A stretch of DNA of 64,000 nt from Nereocystis luetkeana. Lineage: Eukaryota; Sar; Phaeophyceae; Laminariales; Laminariaceae. Location: assembly GCA_031213475.1 (NCBI GenBank), contig JARUPZ010000007.1:3281586-3345585 (forward strand), read 5' to 3'. Position 1 is the first letter of the stretch. The number at the start of each line of letters is the position of its first letter. The translations under genes and the position numbers were made by a program. The notes below the pieces were generated by a model. The model saw nothing but the letters and a program-made list of their open reading frames with translations. It did not search any database and was not told the origin of the DNA. This document shows, one piece after another, positions 45,713-62,918 of the stretch.

Positions 45713-48700
45713 CGACCTCTAACAGCAGTAGACCGCTGCTGTTTGTTGTTCTCTATTTCTTCCTTTTCCAGTTTTTGGTTGAAGGCAGTACGCACAAGCA
45801 CGCTTGCTAAAATCGATACGACAGCACCAGCACCAGCATTCGTCGTGAGGCAGCAACGCGGCAACAGCAGTACGATGTATTCATGTCAATAGTACGAGGG
45901 GATAGTACGAGTAGCAGCAGCAGCAGCATCAGCGTTCGTCGTGAGCCTACCACGCGCAACACCACTACTCGCGAGAAAACAATGGAGCTCCTTCATGAAC
46001 GTGGAAAGGATGGGGGGGAGCTATATACTGGTGTCACCAACCCTTCAGCGATGCCAAGATGGTGTGAGGTAGAGAAACTGACTACATGTACGTACGCCCA
46101 TATCTATTCCACATTCAAATTCACAGCATAACAAAGGCAACACGGAGGCTCTTACACAATCGATTCGTACCTGTTTACGGGTCGAACCTGCCTGTTACGA
46201 GCTGTGCTCGTACACTGCTGTGCGGGCCGAGCAACACACCGACAAGCAGGAACCAAGACAAAAGGAGGTGCTGCAGGGCAACAAAAGACAGCGCAGACTT
46301 CAATCTAAAGGCGCCAAAAAGATAGAAGGGAGCGCCAGACCAAGCAGCGAAGCAATTTTCACAAATATGCCTCCGTGAGACGCCCGGGAGCATTCTCTCT
46401 CTCGCTTAAAGCAGACACCTCGCGCGCAAAGGCAGTGGTCTGTCTCACCTGCTGCGAGAGAGAGCGCGACACTCCTGCCGCTGCATTTTACTTTTCACGT
46501 ATCGAAAGAGACCATCATGAAAAGAGTCCAAAGACAGGAAAAATCGGGTGTGGGAGCAGCGGCGAGTCGCATTTGGAGGCACACAGACCTATAGGCATGC
46601 GCACCGTGAACTGAAATACATGTCGACCTCGTCAGTCGTTAGGCGAAGCTCGAAGGGAAACTTGGCGTTCAAGCTTGGGAAATGCCGGGCCAATCCGAGA
46701 CAAATCTGTTCGTGCTGCTGCTGCTGCCTGCTGCTGCCTGCATCGCAACTCGCAAACACAAACACACAAAAACATCCTCACCCAAGAAGATTGTTTTCGA
46801 CTATGGACGACGCCATGTCCATCCCAAGTTGTAGCCGGGATCCTTCACAGGCTCACGAAACGGAAGGCCCAGTCGTTTTTGAAGAGGCAAGCTGCGAGCC
46901 TTGCGGTGCTGCGTGAGGCGTGAGTCCACTGCTGTGACCCAAACCTTTCGCGAGATCAAATAACAGTGGAGTTCGACACCGTGCGAGGCGACCCTTTTAT
47001 AACTTTTTTCATTTTTCTGGGAATTTCAAAATCATACACTTTTGCCGGTAATATAAGATACGTTTTACCTTCATATAATAATAAAACGTGTACTATATTA
47101 CCGTCCAATGTGGAACATCTCCTCTGCTGACCCAGACTAGACTTTATTTGCGCCCCCATCGCCAGTGCACAGGATGCACCTACAGGAAATCGAAGAGGGG
47201 CAACGCAGGCGGCAACGAAGCACCACTCAGAGCAATAAACAGACCAGCACAGCGGTGGTGCCTTTGCGGTCAACCTTCAGAACTATGCGCAAACGATCGT
47301 GTCCAGCGAACTTCTCAGATGAAAAATCCCCCTGTACTCTTCGCGATACGTACTCGTTGATAGAGGTGGGCACCCCACCCCCCTTAAACCTTGAACCACA
47401 ACCGAGCAAGTCGTATGCACGCACGAACGCACGCACGCACGCAGTGACGGCACGCACGCGACATCATGACGTGAACAACACCCCCCCCCCCCCGAGTGTG
47501 CACGTCCTATTTAGCCTTGAAAATCAAAGTTTACGACCCATTGTTGCTTCAGTTTGGGTGAGTCGAGTACGGTAGTACGCATGATACGTTTTTACGTAAG
47601 AAAAGGCGCGCCGGTGCATGGTGCATCACGACAGAGTATGTATGTGTGTAGAAATAGGCTGATTTGATAATGTGGCATACAACGGAGCGTCTCTCTTCGG
47701 TCTTGCACACACAACGGCGAACGAGTCTGACGTGTTGATTTATCCGGATCCGGAAAAGTGCCTGCCTGTGTTGTACCCACACAAGTTTCTGCCACCCCCC
47801 CCCCCCCTCGAACCCGCACATACAATTTACCGGTATCTGCGTGTGTGTATGCGCCTCGAAGGTAGGGACCCCCCTTGTCAGTGCTCCGCTAATAGTTTCA
47901 TTACGTGGCAGGTAAGAAATCCCTTCCAGCACATTCGAGCCGCCCATTCGTGCTCAAGGCCATAGAGCGAAACGTCGCTTCCAGTAGTAGCACGCACCCT
48001 CATATCGTCCTGTGCGGCACCATCCGTGCACGTACATGCACAGCACACAGCAGTGCGCCTGTGACGTTGTCTCGTGTAGGCCTGGCCATGGGGGGCTGTA
48101 TGGTGGACGACGTACGGCACATGGTCCACCGCGTACAGGAATATATATCAATATCGACGGAGCGAGGGTATTCCGAGGCTTTAGGGCTAGTTATACTGTT
48201 AATACGGCGTGAGCGCGGACGAAAGCAAGGCCATACACAAAGGATGGCATTGCGCTTCACGTTGCTTCGCTGCCAAATCGTCCCAATACTGGAGCAGCAC
48301 TTGTATGTTTAACAGCTAGGCAAGAGGGGGCGATCACCATGTCGTGCGAAAGGTAGATTCACTCTTCAGATGGGAGGCGAGGAAGGAATATGAGACAGAA
48401 AAGGAGGAAGCGTGCGTTCTACTGTCGCAGTTGCGAGGACGGGGGGGTGATGGGTCTGCCGTGGAAGATTTTGGGGGCGACTACAGTAGGAGGGGATCAC
48501 AGGGAGACGAGGAGGGCAGCAACACGTTTGGGGCCCAAACGCCGACGAGCAACGGGCGGTAGCGACTTCAAATAGGAAGGTGACGACGGCTATGCGTTGT
48601 GACCTTGGTAGAAGACGGAGGAGATGTGAGCAACCACTGCAACAATGCACTGTGGCCAACAGTTTCTAGAGGACGACAATAAAAAATTGACCAATCAGAA

Positions 48701-49000
48701 AACTGCGGGCACGAAATCCTTTTCTCTCTCTTTTCTCTCTCTCTAATTATTTGGTTTAAGTGCGAAGTAAGAAAAAAACTAAGCGCACGGAAGAAAGAAA
48801 ATTCTTAGAATGTTGTGAACTTTCACATAAACCAAAAAAAAACTTGTTTTTAGTATAGAACGCATTATTTCAGAGTCTATCGACGATGTCCCCTATATTT
48901 TCTTCAGCCTATATCCGCATTCTTCTATTTTTCCCTCCTTGATAAAAGAAGGACGACACCTACTGCGACCGTAGAGTTATGATGAGCGGGTGCCAAAAAA

Positions 49001-49264
49001 TCACACGCTGACACGGTCAGCAGCGGTGGGGGATGCGCACGCACCAAAATAGGCACTTTCATTTGGTCCAATACCGACGTACTGCTGTAATTCGGACGGA
49101 ACTTCAATAGCTTTGTCTGACCGAAGTGTTTTAAGTAATGTTTTTCGACGATCCCAAACGATTAATGCCTGGTTCGTTCCACATGGGTCCATGCACCAGT
49201 TCTGCAACGGGAGACCGCCCGTAGACGAAGCACTCGAAACATCTCCTGTTTTTACGACAAGCAA
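49001..49264 (-). CDS. Unrecognised open frame, possible gene fragment
   Basis: A frame open from a stop near 49310 down to 49001. Upstream of the first ATG it continues as GGYVRLGRTVPLL, and then comes VVKTGDVSSASSTGG, NWCMDPCGTNQALIVWDR, KTLLKTLRSDKAIEVPSELQ and GIGPNESAYFGACAS. The composition is balanced and protein-like, unlike most shadow frames here. I do not recognise it. It is only about 550 bp beyond the 3' end of the CaM kinase gene on the same strand. It could be a separate small exon, a decayed gene or chance. Confidence 0.25.
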   Translation of the reverse strand: MLVVKTGDVSSASSTGGLPLQNWCMDPCGTNQALIVWDRRKTLLKTLRSDKAIEVPSELQQYVGIGPNESAYFGACASPTAADRVSV

Positions 49265-49817
49265 TGGTACAGTGCGCCCAAGCCGGACATAGCCTCCACG
49301 GAGTGATTAGGTCGACCTCGCGCGCGTGTGCCACAACCCTGCTCAAGACATTTTCGTATGCCTGCCAGAGTCGACAGGAAATGCACCTTGTTGCGGAACG
49401 TTGTGCTTGCCTTCCAATTTGTGGAAACGGAAAACTTCACATTAGATCTGCCCCTCTGAGAGGAACCACAGCTCCACAGCTCAGACGTGATTGGTACTAC
49501 TAATACGAAGGATCGGTATATTATAGGTATTTGGTTCCCATGCACGCAAGACTAGACTCCTTTGTCTCTAGCGGCACCCCTAGCGGTACTCAACGGAATA
49601 CGAACCGCGTCGAGGGTTGACGTGCTGCTGCGGACTGCAGCGCTTCACACCCGATCAAAAAGAACTGACAAACCAGCAGCGTGACAACTGGGACTCAGAT
49701 CGAGCACTATAGAGCCGCCTCAAATCTAAAAACTCAGATCGAGCACAAAGTAGTAGCCTGAAATCTAAGAAACAGATCGAGCTTCATTAGTCCACCCTGC
49801 CGGCTACTCTTATGATG

Positions 49818-55101
<5,284 letters not shown>

Positions 55102-55320
55102 GGTGAGAGCGGCAGCACTGCGCCAATCGATACTGGCCGTGCTCCCCCGGCTTTTGTAGTTGACGCTGATTGCACTCGTACGACTTTTTATTCGTACGTA
55201 TTTTGAACGAGTATCACACCGACACAAATCGCTGTCGAAGCAAGGGACTGGCCCAAGGAGAGATTACACGCAAGGCCAACAGCAGCCCCATCGCATCACT
55301 TCACTGATACGCCCAACCAG
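55102..55320. promoter_or_regulatory. Probable bidirectional promoter region between CaM kinase and CIR1-like genes
   Basis: The kinase starts at 55101 on the minus strand and the CIR1-like gene runs to the right. The CIR1 first exon is unresolved but must lie between about 55200 and 55660, so the two genes share a short upstream region. No TATA box or other defined element could be picked out. This is an inference from gene order. Confidence 0.4.
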
Positions 55321-55662
55321 ATGTCTCTCCTGGCAGGCGCTTTCTTTCAGGGAAATTTGTCGTATCATGATGGCTTTCGTGCACTCCCGGCGACTGAGCA
55401 AGCACAACAACCTCTGTGCGGGGTTGCTACGCGCGTCGTCTACAGCAGTACCGGTAGGCTTTAGGGTGACTGCCGACGCCCCAAACTGTCCCCTATTGAC
55501 ATATTTCATCTCAAGGATCTCCAAGATCAGGGACCAAGGACTGACACGTGATGGCCCACGCTCTCCTCGCATGTGCTGTTGCAGATACCTCAACGCTTTG
55601 CCCTCCCGTTCTTGCCACCCCTACATGACGTTGCCCGCCCCGACCCGCCCCCACGTAACAAG

Positions 55663-58600
55663 GCATCCGGCCACCACCTGGAACCAGAAGAAAATCTGGG
55701 AGGCCGAGCAGAAGGACGCCAAAGATAAGAAGGACGAAGCGGCCGCCAACAAAGAGCTGAAGAGAGACAGTGACAGACGCTTCTACGAGCACCTGGCCGG
55801 AGGCAAGGAGCAGGACCCGTCCTCGACTGCTCTCAACTTTATGTACGCTCCGCCTCCCGGGTTTCAGCAGGTGACTACACCAGCAGTACATATGTAGTGT
55901 GACAGGCAGCAGCAGCAGCGGTGTAGCAGCTATGTCACACCACAGACAGCAGCACACACCTACCTGGTATAGCAGTAGTGATGTGTGTGATTACCGACGT
56001 CGTCCCGACCAAGATGTCGGTTGACGGCATTCTTGCCCCGCGACGGACAGCCGTCAACGATAGCCGCCACGGAAAGCCCTCGGGGTGTGTCTAAACAGAA
56101 TCGAAAAGCGCAATCGAAAATCGAATTCATTTCGATTTCGATAAAAATTCGCCCAGTGTGTCCGAACAGGATCGAAAAGTGAAAATAGAAATCCAGGCGG
56201 AAAGCAACGGAGAGCACAACCTACTTGGGCCGTCCGCAACTGTGCACACATGCCGGCAATCTAGCGCTCGGTAACACAGATCCACCACAGGAGCAGGCAA
56301 ACGCGACGGCATTTCGATTCCGGGAGGTCGTTGGGCCTCCCGTGGAGGTGGTGGCGCGTCGAACGTTGACGCCCCGAGATCAAACTTTTAAATTATACTG
56401 AGAACGAACTTCCGACCTCGTTCTCTGGTGTATCATCCTGAATTGTCCTCAAACTATGTTCGCGTAGGCTCCAACGCCGGAAAACAAAGGCCCGAGAACG
56501 TCGGGGCTGGTGTTGTGGTTCGCCTGCTGGCTGTTTACGGGGGGGGGGGTCTGTGCGGCTGTGTTGCCGTGCTAGCTGTGGGTTGGATGCTGTGTACGGC
56601 GGTCCAGATGTGATATATTTTGACGTGGCTGCGCTGACCAGTAGGGCGCGCTGAATGGTTGCTGTCCGTGCTTTCGATTTCCTGTTCGAATTTCCAGCCG
56701 TCAACTTTTTCATTTTGGCATTGGGTCGTGAATGGTTGGTTTTCTCGGAACCTGAAAAACGAACATGTTTTGAACAGGGACCAATTAGCGCCTTGTTTAT
56801 TTTCATTTCGATTTTCGATTTCGATTCTGTTTAGACAACACCCTCAAGGCGTGTCCAAACATAATCGATAAGCGAAATCGAAGATCGAATGCATTGCGAT
56901 CTCGATAAAAATTAGCCGAGGTGTCGGGAGGTGTCCGAACAGAATCGAAAAGTGAAAAGTAGAAATCCAGGCGAAAAGCAGCGGCGAGCACAACCTACTT
57001 GGGCCATTCCCATCTGTGCACACATGCCGGTAATCTAGCGCTCGGCAGCACAAATCCACCACAGAAGGAGGCAAACGCGACGGCAATTCGATTCCAGGAC
57101 GTCGTTGGGCCTCCCATGGAGATGGTGGTGCGTCCAACGTTGACGCCCCGAGATCGAACTTGAAATTAGACTGAGAACGACTTCGTGTGTAGGCAAAAAC
57201 AAAGCCGTCTCGTACAGATGACGAGTACTGCGGGACATGGCGGGAAAATGGGATGGTTTATGGTCTGTCTAAAAAGTCACGGACGCCGGCGACAATCTCA
57301 ACCTTGCTTCGGCTTGGCAACAAGAAATCTTTCTTCCTCCGGTACGACCCGATGTCTAGCTTATCCACACTCGCACATAACCTAGGCATGGGCTGAGCAA
57401 CTGACCAGATGTTCATCGCATCTCCTCTTTTGACCGCCCCGAACGATATTGAATCGCGATGCCGGCGATGCCTATGGGTCGGACTGCTGCAACAGCCGCA
57501 GGAAGAGGAGCTCAACGATGACGACGAAGCTGTCAAGAAGTTCAAAGCGTGAGTGCGGGGGTTGCTTTTTTTTCTTGTTTTGCGTCCGTGACCAAAACCT
57601 CTTTTTGTGAGAGGAGCCAATCAGAACTCTCGCCACGTTCTTTCGGATGGTAGCGCTGCTGTGCACGTCGTATATACCTCAAGTCAAGAGTCACGCTTAC
57701 AATCGGAAGTAAGACGCCCCCCCCTGTGCCCTGGTTGTTTGAAACTATTCACGTGTAGTATAGCCCCCCCTGTGCCCTGGTTGTTTGAAACTATTCACGT
57801 GTAGTATAGGGACATGTTAGCTACTGGAGGTTATATCCCCTGGAAGCCTTACCGCACATGTCGGGGGCTAAATACTTGGAATTAGAACTGCCCAATGTTT
57901 GCAGTAGTATTCATGGTAGGCTGCCAAACATTCCCCAACCACGTCTTGTATGGTTAGGCAATCGCTCATTACCCGCACCAGCGACGAACCTCGCGAAAAA
58001 TCAGAGGTTTACGATATTCGTTTCAACGTAATCGCGGCCAGTGTTAGAAGGGATAGCGCTTGGTAGTCGTCCCGACGTCTTCTCTTCCACCCGATGCATG
58101 CGCGGTGGCGATCCAGCTCCACTTCAAGTAGCTTTGTTTCCAAAAAGTGGATGTAGTTCCCGAAGCGAGACCCTGCAAAGGTTTGTCATAACTTCGGGGC
58201 AGGCGGAGGGGCAACACCACCACTTTATTGTTAACTCAGACTCCAGAATGTTGATTGCAACGGAGCGCGACGACGAGATGCCTCCCGGAAATCGCGTGAC
58301 GTGAAGTAAGCACGTTGCTTGATCCCCATGCGCGATAAAGTGTACCAGGTACACCTGAAGCAGGCACCGAGGAGGGGGGGGGGGGGGGGTGCAGAGAAAA
58401 TGCGTTTAGTGAATTCGAAAATAACAAAGAGGCATTGATATTACTACATCTACTACACTATGCTACTGCCGATAAAATTGGGTATAGATGGCCATAAAGG
58501 TGAGTATTCGAAGTAACAAACAGAAAGCACCAATCTCCACGTGGCCTTCTCGAAACGAGCTCCTTGTTCGTGCTGCGGGCTCGAGCAAGACCGTGGTAGA

Positions 58601-61600
58601 GCTTAAGGGGCCCGTCCTCTCCCTCTCTGGCCGCTGTGTGCAGGCTGAATTGCCGAGGCTTGCAAATGACGCACTACTATTGGCGAGTATGGCGAGGCGT
58701 CTGCTTTTGGAGTCGTCCATACAATGGGCTATGTCATTCATTAAAATAGTGGCACGCAACCAGTAATACCCGGGGACTGCCGGAGGAATTTGAAGCTTGT
58801 TTTTTTTTCCCGTGCCCATCGCCGCCGGCGTCTGGAATTAATCGTCACTGGATGGGAAGGAGCACAGAGCAAGGCGGAGGAACACTGCTTCGTTATGAAT
58901 TGCGGTGATTTGGGTTGTTGTTCTGATTTTGGACCTGCTCCCCCCCTTCCTCTAGCCTGGAAACCACGTCCGCCCTTCGCCCGATATATGCCGCGGGGCT
59001 CGTCTTACGACGTATCGGCGCCTCACCGGGCTTGAACGACACACCAGCTATACGTTTCATTGCATCAGGGACCGCTTGCAGATACAAAACCCTTCTTTCC
59101 GACCCCTCGCGCGATTGAATTTTTCCTCTGATTTGGGTGTGTGTTTGTTTGTTTGTTTGTTTTTTTTTGTTTTTTTTTTCAGTCTCGCCAAGATGAAAGC
59201 CGACCCTAACTTCTCGGCGGCGACGAGCTGTTCGGAGCTAGAAAAGCTGGTGGGGAGGCGAAAGAACCCGGGCGTTTCCCTGGCGGAACAGCAGGAACGG
59301 TTCCCGTTTCTCAAGGACGCGCCGGTGGAGCACGCGTACGCGGCGGGGGTGAAGGTAGGGGTTCCTGCGCCGGCTTCCTGCAACGGCCGTTGTAGAATGG
59401 TTCGGGTTTTTTTCCTTCCCGCCACCTGGTTGCGCGTAAACCGTTATGGATGAACCATTACGGGGGACCATAGTAAATAGAACCAAATGTTGTTGGTGAA
59501 AAAATTTGATTATATAGGTTTTTGTGTTTACCGTAGGTCCTATTAACTACGGCCCCCCGTAATAGCAGTATGTGTCGAACGGAGTTTAGTGGTGATGGTT
59601 GTGCGTGAGCCGGCGTTGATGAACGGCAAAGCCCCATTGATAACTCGATTGAGCAGGCGGGACATTCCCCTCATCGGTGATTTTGAGCGCTATTCGGCGT
59701 TGGTGGCCTGACTCGGTTGAGCGGGTATATCGGGTTTTTTTTATGCATCGTCTGCCACGCGTCGACGAGCAAGCGCCTGATGCCGCAAGGAAGTATGAAA
59801 TGGTTCAAGGCAAGGCTCGAACTGGTCGGTTGGCCCTCGCCTATTGCCCTACTGTAGATTTCTCTGCTCCGGTACTACATCACGTCGGCCATGTTTCATG
59901 ATGGCAAACTCTATCTATCCTGTAGCGCTGTGCTGACGTTTGTGGGGACGAAGTACTTGGAATTAATGTGGCATTATTTTTTTAGGGGTGTGACGCATTT
60001 GAGTTCACTTGTGTAGGATCGCCAACCTATCACAATCTCGGACGAGTTTTGGTGCGCCGCGGTGTGTGACAAGAGACCGGCGTTTTCTTTCCCGCCGGAC
60101 ACCCGGGAGGCTTTGAGATGCGATCGAAAGTAGGCGTGGGATGAGAGAAACGTGGTTTTGGCACACGGGATAATTATACGCCCGTCCCTTGGTTTCTCCC
60201 GTGGTCCCTGGGTTTCATCCCGGAGAGTTGCTTTTTTATTTGCATTGTTGGTGAGCCGCTTTAAACACGAACATAGCTTCATTCGGTTAGTTACCTTTGT
60301 TTTCTTCGGCGGCCGATGTTTTTTTCCTTTTCTTTTTTGATGCTATTACGGGGGACCATAGTTAATAGGACCTATGGTATACATAAAAACCTATATATTT
60401 CACCATTTTTACTAACAATATTTAGTCCTATTAACTATGGTCCCCCGTAATACACTGTCCCTCAGGGTGTGTCTCAACCCCCCCCAGAGAGCATTGGAGC
60501 GAGCCGAATGGAATATTATTTGCCGCATGAAATGGTGTTGATTGGTTGTGGGAAACGAATAGATTCAGTGCGGCCCGAGAAAAACAGTATACCAGGTATC
60601 TAGGAAGAGGAAGAAGAAGTGTTGCACCCCTTTTTCTTGTTTAGGAGGACCGAACGGCCCGACCGATCGGGAACAAATAGCAGATTATTTGATGTAGATG
60701 GACACCACCGAAGATGGATGTGGACACCAAGTCGCCTTGGCATGTGCAAACGATACCGTTCGTGCCGATTCGGCCGGCGAGGCCCAGGATTCTGCATGGA
60801 ACCAAACACATTGTTTTAGATAGGAACGGAACGAATGACCACGAGCAGCCTTGTTCCATTCCGCTCGCTCCCTTGCTCTTTGGTGGGAGTCAAGACACGC
60901 CCTCACTACGCCCGCCCGTCACCCCTCTCCCTCCGTCTGCCCCCCGCACGCCCGTCCCCCCGCGTTTTGCTCGACGTCATTGATGCCGTATAAACGATAA
61001 TAGGTGAATTTCAAGCCGTTCAACAATGTGGTTCGGCACGTTAGGTGCATGCGGTGCGAGGAGTGGGGACACCGCAGCGGGGACCGAGAGTGCAAGCGCA
61101 TAAACGACAACCCGAACGACTACGAGCGCCGCCTCCGCGAGGACCCGATGTCTCACTTGGTGTCCGCTTCCGATGGAGGGCTTGGGAATGCAGGAGTCGC
61201 GGCGGGGGGCGACGCCCTCGGAGCGAGTTCTGTGGGTGGTAACCCGAACGAGGACGCGGACTCGGCGTTCGTGAACAGTCTTTCGTCGAAAAAGAAGCGC
61301 CGCCTTTTGAGGATGTTGCAGAAATTGGAGGCCGGAGAGGGGCAGGGGGCGGGGAAGGAGGAGGAGGACAAGGGGAAAAGGAGAAAGAAAGAGCGGAAGA
61401 GCAAGAAAAAGAAGAGTGGTAAAGAAGATGGGGGTAGCAAGGTAAGGCCGGGCGGGGATGATGGCGACGGCAAAGGGCGGAACAAGGAACGGGAGAGGGA
61501 GGAGAAAGACGAGGAAGTTCCCAGCGATGGTAGAAATAGCGGCAAGTCGAGAAAAAGGAAGAGGGTAGAACCGCTGCACCCGTCTAGGGTCGTATCCGAA

Positions 61601-61900
61601 ACCGTCGCGAAACCGTCGCCGCCGGAAGACGGGGGGGGGGCTGACGACGAGTTTAGAGAAAAACACGCTGGAGAGAAAAAGAAGACGCGGCGAGGGGATG
61701 ACCACAGGAGCTCCCGTCGGAAGGGCAGTAGTCACCGCCAAGAGAAGGATAAGAATGGTCGTCGTAAAGGGACGGGGAAGGTGGGCGGAAAGAATGGGGA
61801 GGAGAGAGGGACGGAGGGCGTTGACAGGAAGAAGCGCGTGGAGCGCGAGAAAGGGAGAAGGTCAGGGGGTCGTGGGGGAAGCGGGAGTTGTAGCAGTTGA
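55663..61900 (+). CDS. CIR1-like protein (CBF1-interacting corepressor family; 5' exon unresolved)
   Basis: Four exons: 55663-55870, 57496-57548, 59183-59354 and 61004-61900 (stop TGA), with all junctions in phase. Exon 1 seen has the CIR N-terminal motif: HPATTWNQKKIWEAEQK, a charged coiled helix, then LNFMYAPPPGFQQ. Exon 2 is acidic (EEELNDDDEAVKKFK). Exon 3 gives ERFPFLKDAPVEHAYAAG. Exon 4 gives FKPFNNVVRHVRCMRC, EEWGHRSGDREC (a CX2CX4HX6C zinc knuckle) and LREDPM. A tail of about 220 residues follows, very rich in Lys, Arg, Glu and Gly (KKKRRLLRMLQKLE, KSRKRKRVEP). Human CIR1 has the same order of blocks; it binds RBPJ/HDAC and splicing factors in the nucleus. The start codon is not fixed: ATGs at 55321 and 55369 are candidates, and the exon 1 acceptor is at 55661-55662 (phase 2). 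The three introns of about 1.6 kb hold MITEs and duplications. Confidence 0.9.
56074..56846. mobile_element. 770-bp inverted-repeat element in a CIR1-like intron
   Basis: The left end GGGTGTGTCTAAACAGAATCG and right end CGATTCTGTTTAGACAACACC (about 56826-56846) are inverted repeats. Both continue into CGAAA-rich sub-repeats. The interior holds GTGTCCGAACAGGATCGAAA and a shadow frame but no transposase motif I recognise. It looks like a non-autonomous DNA transposon. A second partial copy follows directly (56847-57185). Confidence 0.6.
56847..57185. repeat. Tandem partial copy (about 340 bp) of the preceding element
   Basis: Matches 56074-56410 block by block: GCGTGTCCAAACATAATCGA, AGAAATCCAGGCGAAAAGC, GCACAACCTACTTGGGCC, ATCTAGCGCTCGG, CGTCGTTGGGCCTCCCATGG and ACGTTGACGCCCCGAGATC. 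The divergence is roughly 10-15% by eye, so the duplication is not recent. It lies in the same CIR1-like intron. Confidence 0.7.
57717..57808. repeat. Exact tandem duplication of about 45 bp
   Basis: CCCCCCTGTGCCCTGGTTG, then TTTGAAACTATTCACGTGTA and GTATAG, occurs twice in direct succession with no visible difference. This is a very recent event in a CIR1-like intron. Confidence 0.85.
59456..59564 (-). mobile_element. MITE family A, copy 10
   Basis: Reverse-oriented copy, ATTACGGGGGACCATAGT to GGCCCCCCGTAA, in the third CIR1-like intron about 100 bp after exon 59183-59354. The core is more diverged (GTTGGTGAAAAAATTTG). Confidence 0.85.
60344..60452 (+). mobile_element. MITE family A, copy 11
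   Basis: Forward copy with near-perfect 18-bp ends and TA flanks, in the same CIR1-like intron as copy 10 but in the opposite orientation. The pair could fold together in the pre-mRNA. It is one of the best-preserved copies. Confidence 0.88.
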
Positions 61901-62364
61901 GGGGGGCCGGCGTTGGGGCGAGAACTGCGCGTGAGATCGTGTAGGGAAACAACAGAACAACATGAGCAGTTTTGCTTGAGCTGCGGTTGGATTGAAGTTG
62001 GTGAATTATTGGTACACCCCAACTTGGCAACCGACAGACTCCGGCATCGCAAGGGATACGAGCCCGCAGTATTCCCCGTCGACGCGTGTCGGTTGCATCG
62101 ACAACGGTCGACCTACTGTAGCCCATATGACCAGAACCTAGTCCAGACTCCGTGGGGCAGCAAATGCCGAGTGCGACAAGCAAGTACAACTGCGCCAATA
62201 ACGTACGTACAATATGTACGAGTACGTGCATAGCCTTTTTCTGAACCACATGGTGCCTTTTCTGGCGGCGGCTGTTCACGATTTACATGACGGACTTATC
62301 CATCACCGGAGAGGTTCATGTTTCCTAGTCAAGCGCACAATAAACGCTCATCTGTAGGAAGGTC

Positions 62365-62918
62365 ATGACGATCTACTGTACTATTGTTTTGTTGACGGCC
62401 GCGCTTTCGTCGGCATTGGAAGCCCTGCAAATGCCACTCGCGGCAGAGGCTTTGCCTGGTGAATCGGGGATGACCTTCAGAGTGAGCAGACAGTATGCAG
62501 AACATCAGGTGGCTGTGCAGTCGTCAATGCCATCGAGATTTTCGCGCGTTTGCCAGGGGGCATGCTACGGCAGTGGAGCCATGTGTAGATGTGTCCTCAT
62601 AATCAGTTTTGTGAACAGCACAAAGGTGGAGGGTGTGCTACCTGCTGTGCCCCCGACGAGCTTTCCCGCGACTTTATGCATCCGAAGGATACGAACGCAA
62701 TTTGGAAACTTGGTGAGGAGTGCGAATTGTATGCACCCGAGACTAAATATATCAGGCGGGCCACAATTCTGGCCCGCAATGGTGGTGCAATTTCCGAGCG
62801 GGTGGTCTGGAGAATACTGTTCAGATCAAACGTTATGATGTACGACGCGTGCGGCATGTGCACTGACGCGATATGCTCAAGGGATATTGTTGTTGTTCTC
62901 ACGTTAACTCCTTACTAA
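62365..62918 (+). CDS. Possible small secreted Cys-rich protein
   Basis: Proposed exons are 62365-62481 and 62589-62918 (stop TAA), 148 residues, joined by a 107-bp GTGAGC..AG intron in phase 0. The first exon starts MTIYCTIVLLTAALSSALEA, a good signal peptide. The second has cysteine pairs (CPHNQFCEQHKGGGCATCC), then GEECELYAPETKYIRRA and later ACGMCTDAICSRD. No known family is recognised. Without the intron the first frame alone would give 157 residues ending at 62838, with poorer composition. It lies about 460 bp after the CIR1-like gene on the same strand. Confidence 0.4.

Larger units (their letters stand above)
40009..49817. other. Repeat-filled spacer between eIF4E and CaM kinase genes
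   Basis: A 9.8-kb spacer with no recognised gene. It holds GGGTY tracts (40068-40180, 42327-42362), a family C repeat (42890-43250), seven TACCWGGTA motifs (41428, 44287, 44518, 44662, 44669, 44723, 45122), ATATC satellites (44560-44592, 45585-45712), CAG/CTG tracts and an unrecognised minus-strand frame at 49001-49264. The eIF4E promoter should lie just right of 40008, in or beside the GGGTY tract. Frames at 46548-46923 and 47905-48312 are open but show no known motif. Confidence 0.5.

Noticed and set aside
47905-48312. 135-codon plus-strand frame
   Set aside because: Overlaps equally long antisense frames, with no motif and no splice context.
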